A stretch of DNA of 6,114 nt from NCBI GenBank assembly GCA_017645485.1, contig JAGCOI010000048.1, positions 1-6,114 on the forward strand, read 5' to 3'. The notes beneath the pieces are model-generated. The model was given only the letters and a program-made list of their open reading frames with translations, was not told where the DNA came from and did no database searches. The stretch is from Alphaproteobacteria bacterium (lineage in GTDB: Bacteria; Pseudomonadota; Alphaproteobacteria; RF32; CAG-239). The translations under genes were made by a program, and so were the position numbers. This document shows, piece after piece, positions 5,568 to 6,114 of the stretch (the stretch's first letter is position 1; every line of letters begins with the position of its first letter).

Positions 5568-6114
5568 CAGTAAATCCTTTGTTGTGTCATGATATAATAA
5601 CCGTTTTCAAAGCTTAGTGATAAGCCTTGTTGTTTTAAGGCGATTTCAAGAACTTCAATCGTGCCCGAAAAATCAATACCGAAACGAACCTTACCGTTTT
5701 CCATCGCCCCGGCTTCAATATTTTTGATTTGTGCGATGGTTTTTAATTTTTTTTGTAACTCAAGCCAATCTTTCAATTTTTGATAATAAAACACAACATT
5801 GATTTTGCTTTTGTATGCGCTTTGATCAACATTTTTTTGTTGCATAACATGATAAATATAGTTAACGGCTTCTTCAACGGCTTTTTCCAAAGGCTCTCCG
5901 TTTTCGTCACTGATAACGGTTCTGTAATCTTGCTCACCGAACCTTTTAACCGTTAATACAACATTATTCAAGCCGGCCATCACGGCATAAACCACAAAAA
6001 CATTATCGGCATTGTTGATAAATTTGATTTGTTCATATGTTTGAGCACTCATATTCAAAACATTATCACCTGTTAAAAACGCACGATTTGCCATATTATC
6101 CGCAATCACATCCA
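5567..6114 (-). CDS. DUF2066-type protein, C-terminal part (runs off the right edge)
   Basis: The frame is open through the right edge, so the GTG at 6109 is not the true start; a Val codon preceded by an in-frame Asp codon fits an internal position. About 182 codons are visible. The ending, with a YYQKLKDWLELQKKLKTI segment, a short beta-like stretch (GKVRFGIDFSG) and a final LSLSFENGYYIM strand, fits the C-terminal part of DUF2066 proteins. Those usually have about 350 residues, often with an N-terminal signal peptide, which would lie outside the window. The function of the family is unknown. Assignment rests on the general pattern and on the direct coupling to perM, a pairing I associate with alphaproteobacteria. 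The TGA stop shares one base with the perM start codon, so the two are co-transcribed. Confidence 0.65.
   Translation of the reverse strand, partial: DVIADNMANRAFLTGDNVLNMSAQTYEQIKFINNADNVFVVYAVMAGLNNVVLTVKRFGEQDYRTVISDENGEPLEKAVEEAVNYIYHVMQQKNVDQSAYKSKINVVFYYQKLKDWLELQKKLKTIAQIKNIEAGAMENGKVRFGIDFSGTIEVLEIALKQQGLSLSFENGYYIMTQQRIY

Noticed and set aside
5351..5617. 88-codon open frame on the plus strand across the perM start
   Set aside because: It is antisense to two real genes, with a composition that reflects them; no sign of its own expression signals.
6109..6109. GTG at 6109 as the true start of the DUF2066-type protein
   Set aside because: The frame stays open to the window edge and the visible part corresponds only to the C-terminal portion of the family, so the start lies outside.

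Overview
The window looks like ordinary chromosomal DNA from an AT-rich bacterium, most likely an uncultured-type alphaproteobacterium. The best clue is the right-hand pair: a DUF2066-type protein coupled directly to a PerM/AI-2E-family membrane protein, an arrangement I associate with alphaproteobacteria. That placement is inference from gene order and protein resemblance and no search was run. I see no phage, insertion sequence, CRISPR array, tRNA or rRNA.

Left region (1-955). The 5' end of a glycogen branching enzyme gene (glgB) lies on the minus strand and runs off the left edge. It is divergent from a 72-residue DUF2934 protein with a Lys/Ser/Ala-rich, histone-H1-like tail. The gap between them carries a candidate promoter for each gene, and the DUF2934 gene ends in a clear intrinsic terminator. 

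Middle region (956-2473). A six-helix membrane protein of unknown function (plus) meets a 164-residue cysteine-containing conserved hypothetical protein (minus). Their ends overlap by 4 bp with no terminator between them. Divergent from the latter is a small two-helix DUF378 membrane protein. Its stop codon sits at the foot of a strong bidirectional terminator that also serves the convergent peptidase gene.

Right region (2472-6114, all minus). An M3-family oligoendopeptidase F (pepF) is preceded by a 159-bp AT-rich gap holding three inverted repeats. One of these overlaps a good -35 box. Upstream lies a start/stop-coupled pair: a DUF2066-type protein, cut by the right edge, and the PerM-like protein. 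The pepF gene looks richer in G+C than most of its surroundings and has no visible Shine-Dalgarno sequence, unlike every other gene here whose start is visible.

The genes do not form one pathway. They cover glycogen synthesis, cytoplasmic peptide breakdown, membrane proteins and several conserved unknowns. No convincing new multi-gene system is visible. The most interesting items are the two unrecognised proteins in the middle, the histone-tailed DUF2934 protein beside glgB, and the symmetric elements upstream of pepF.
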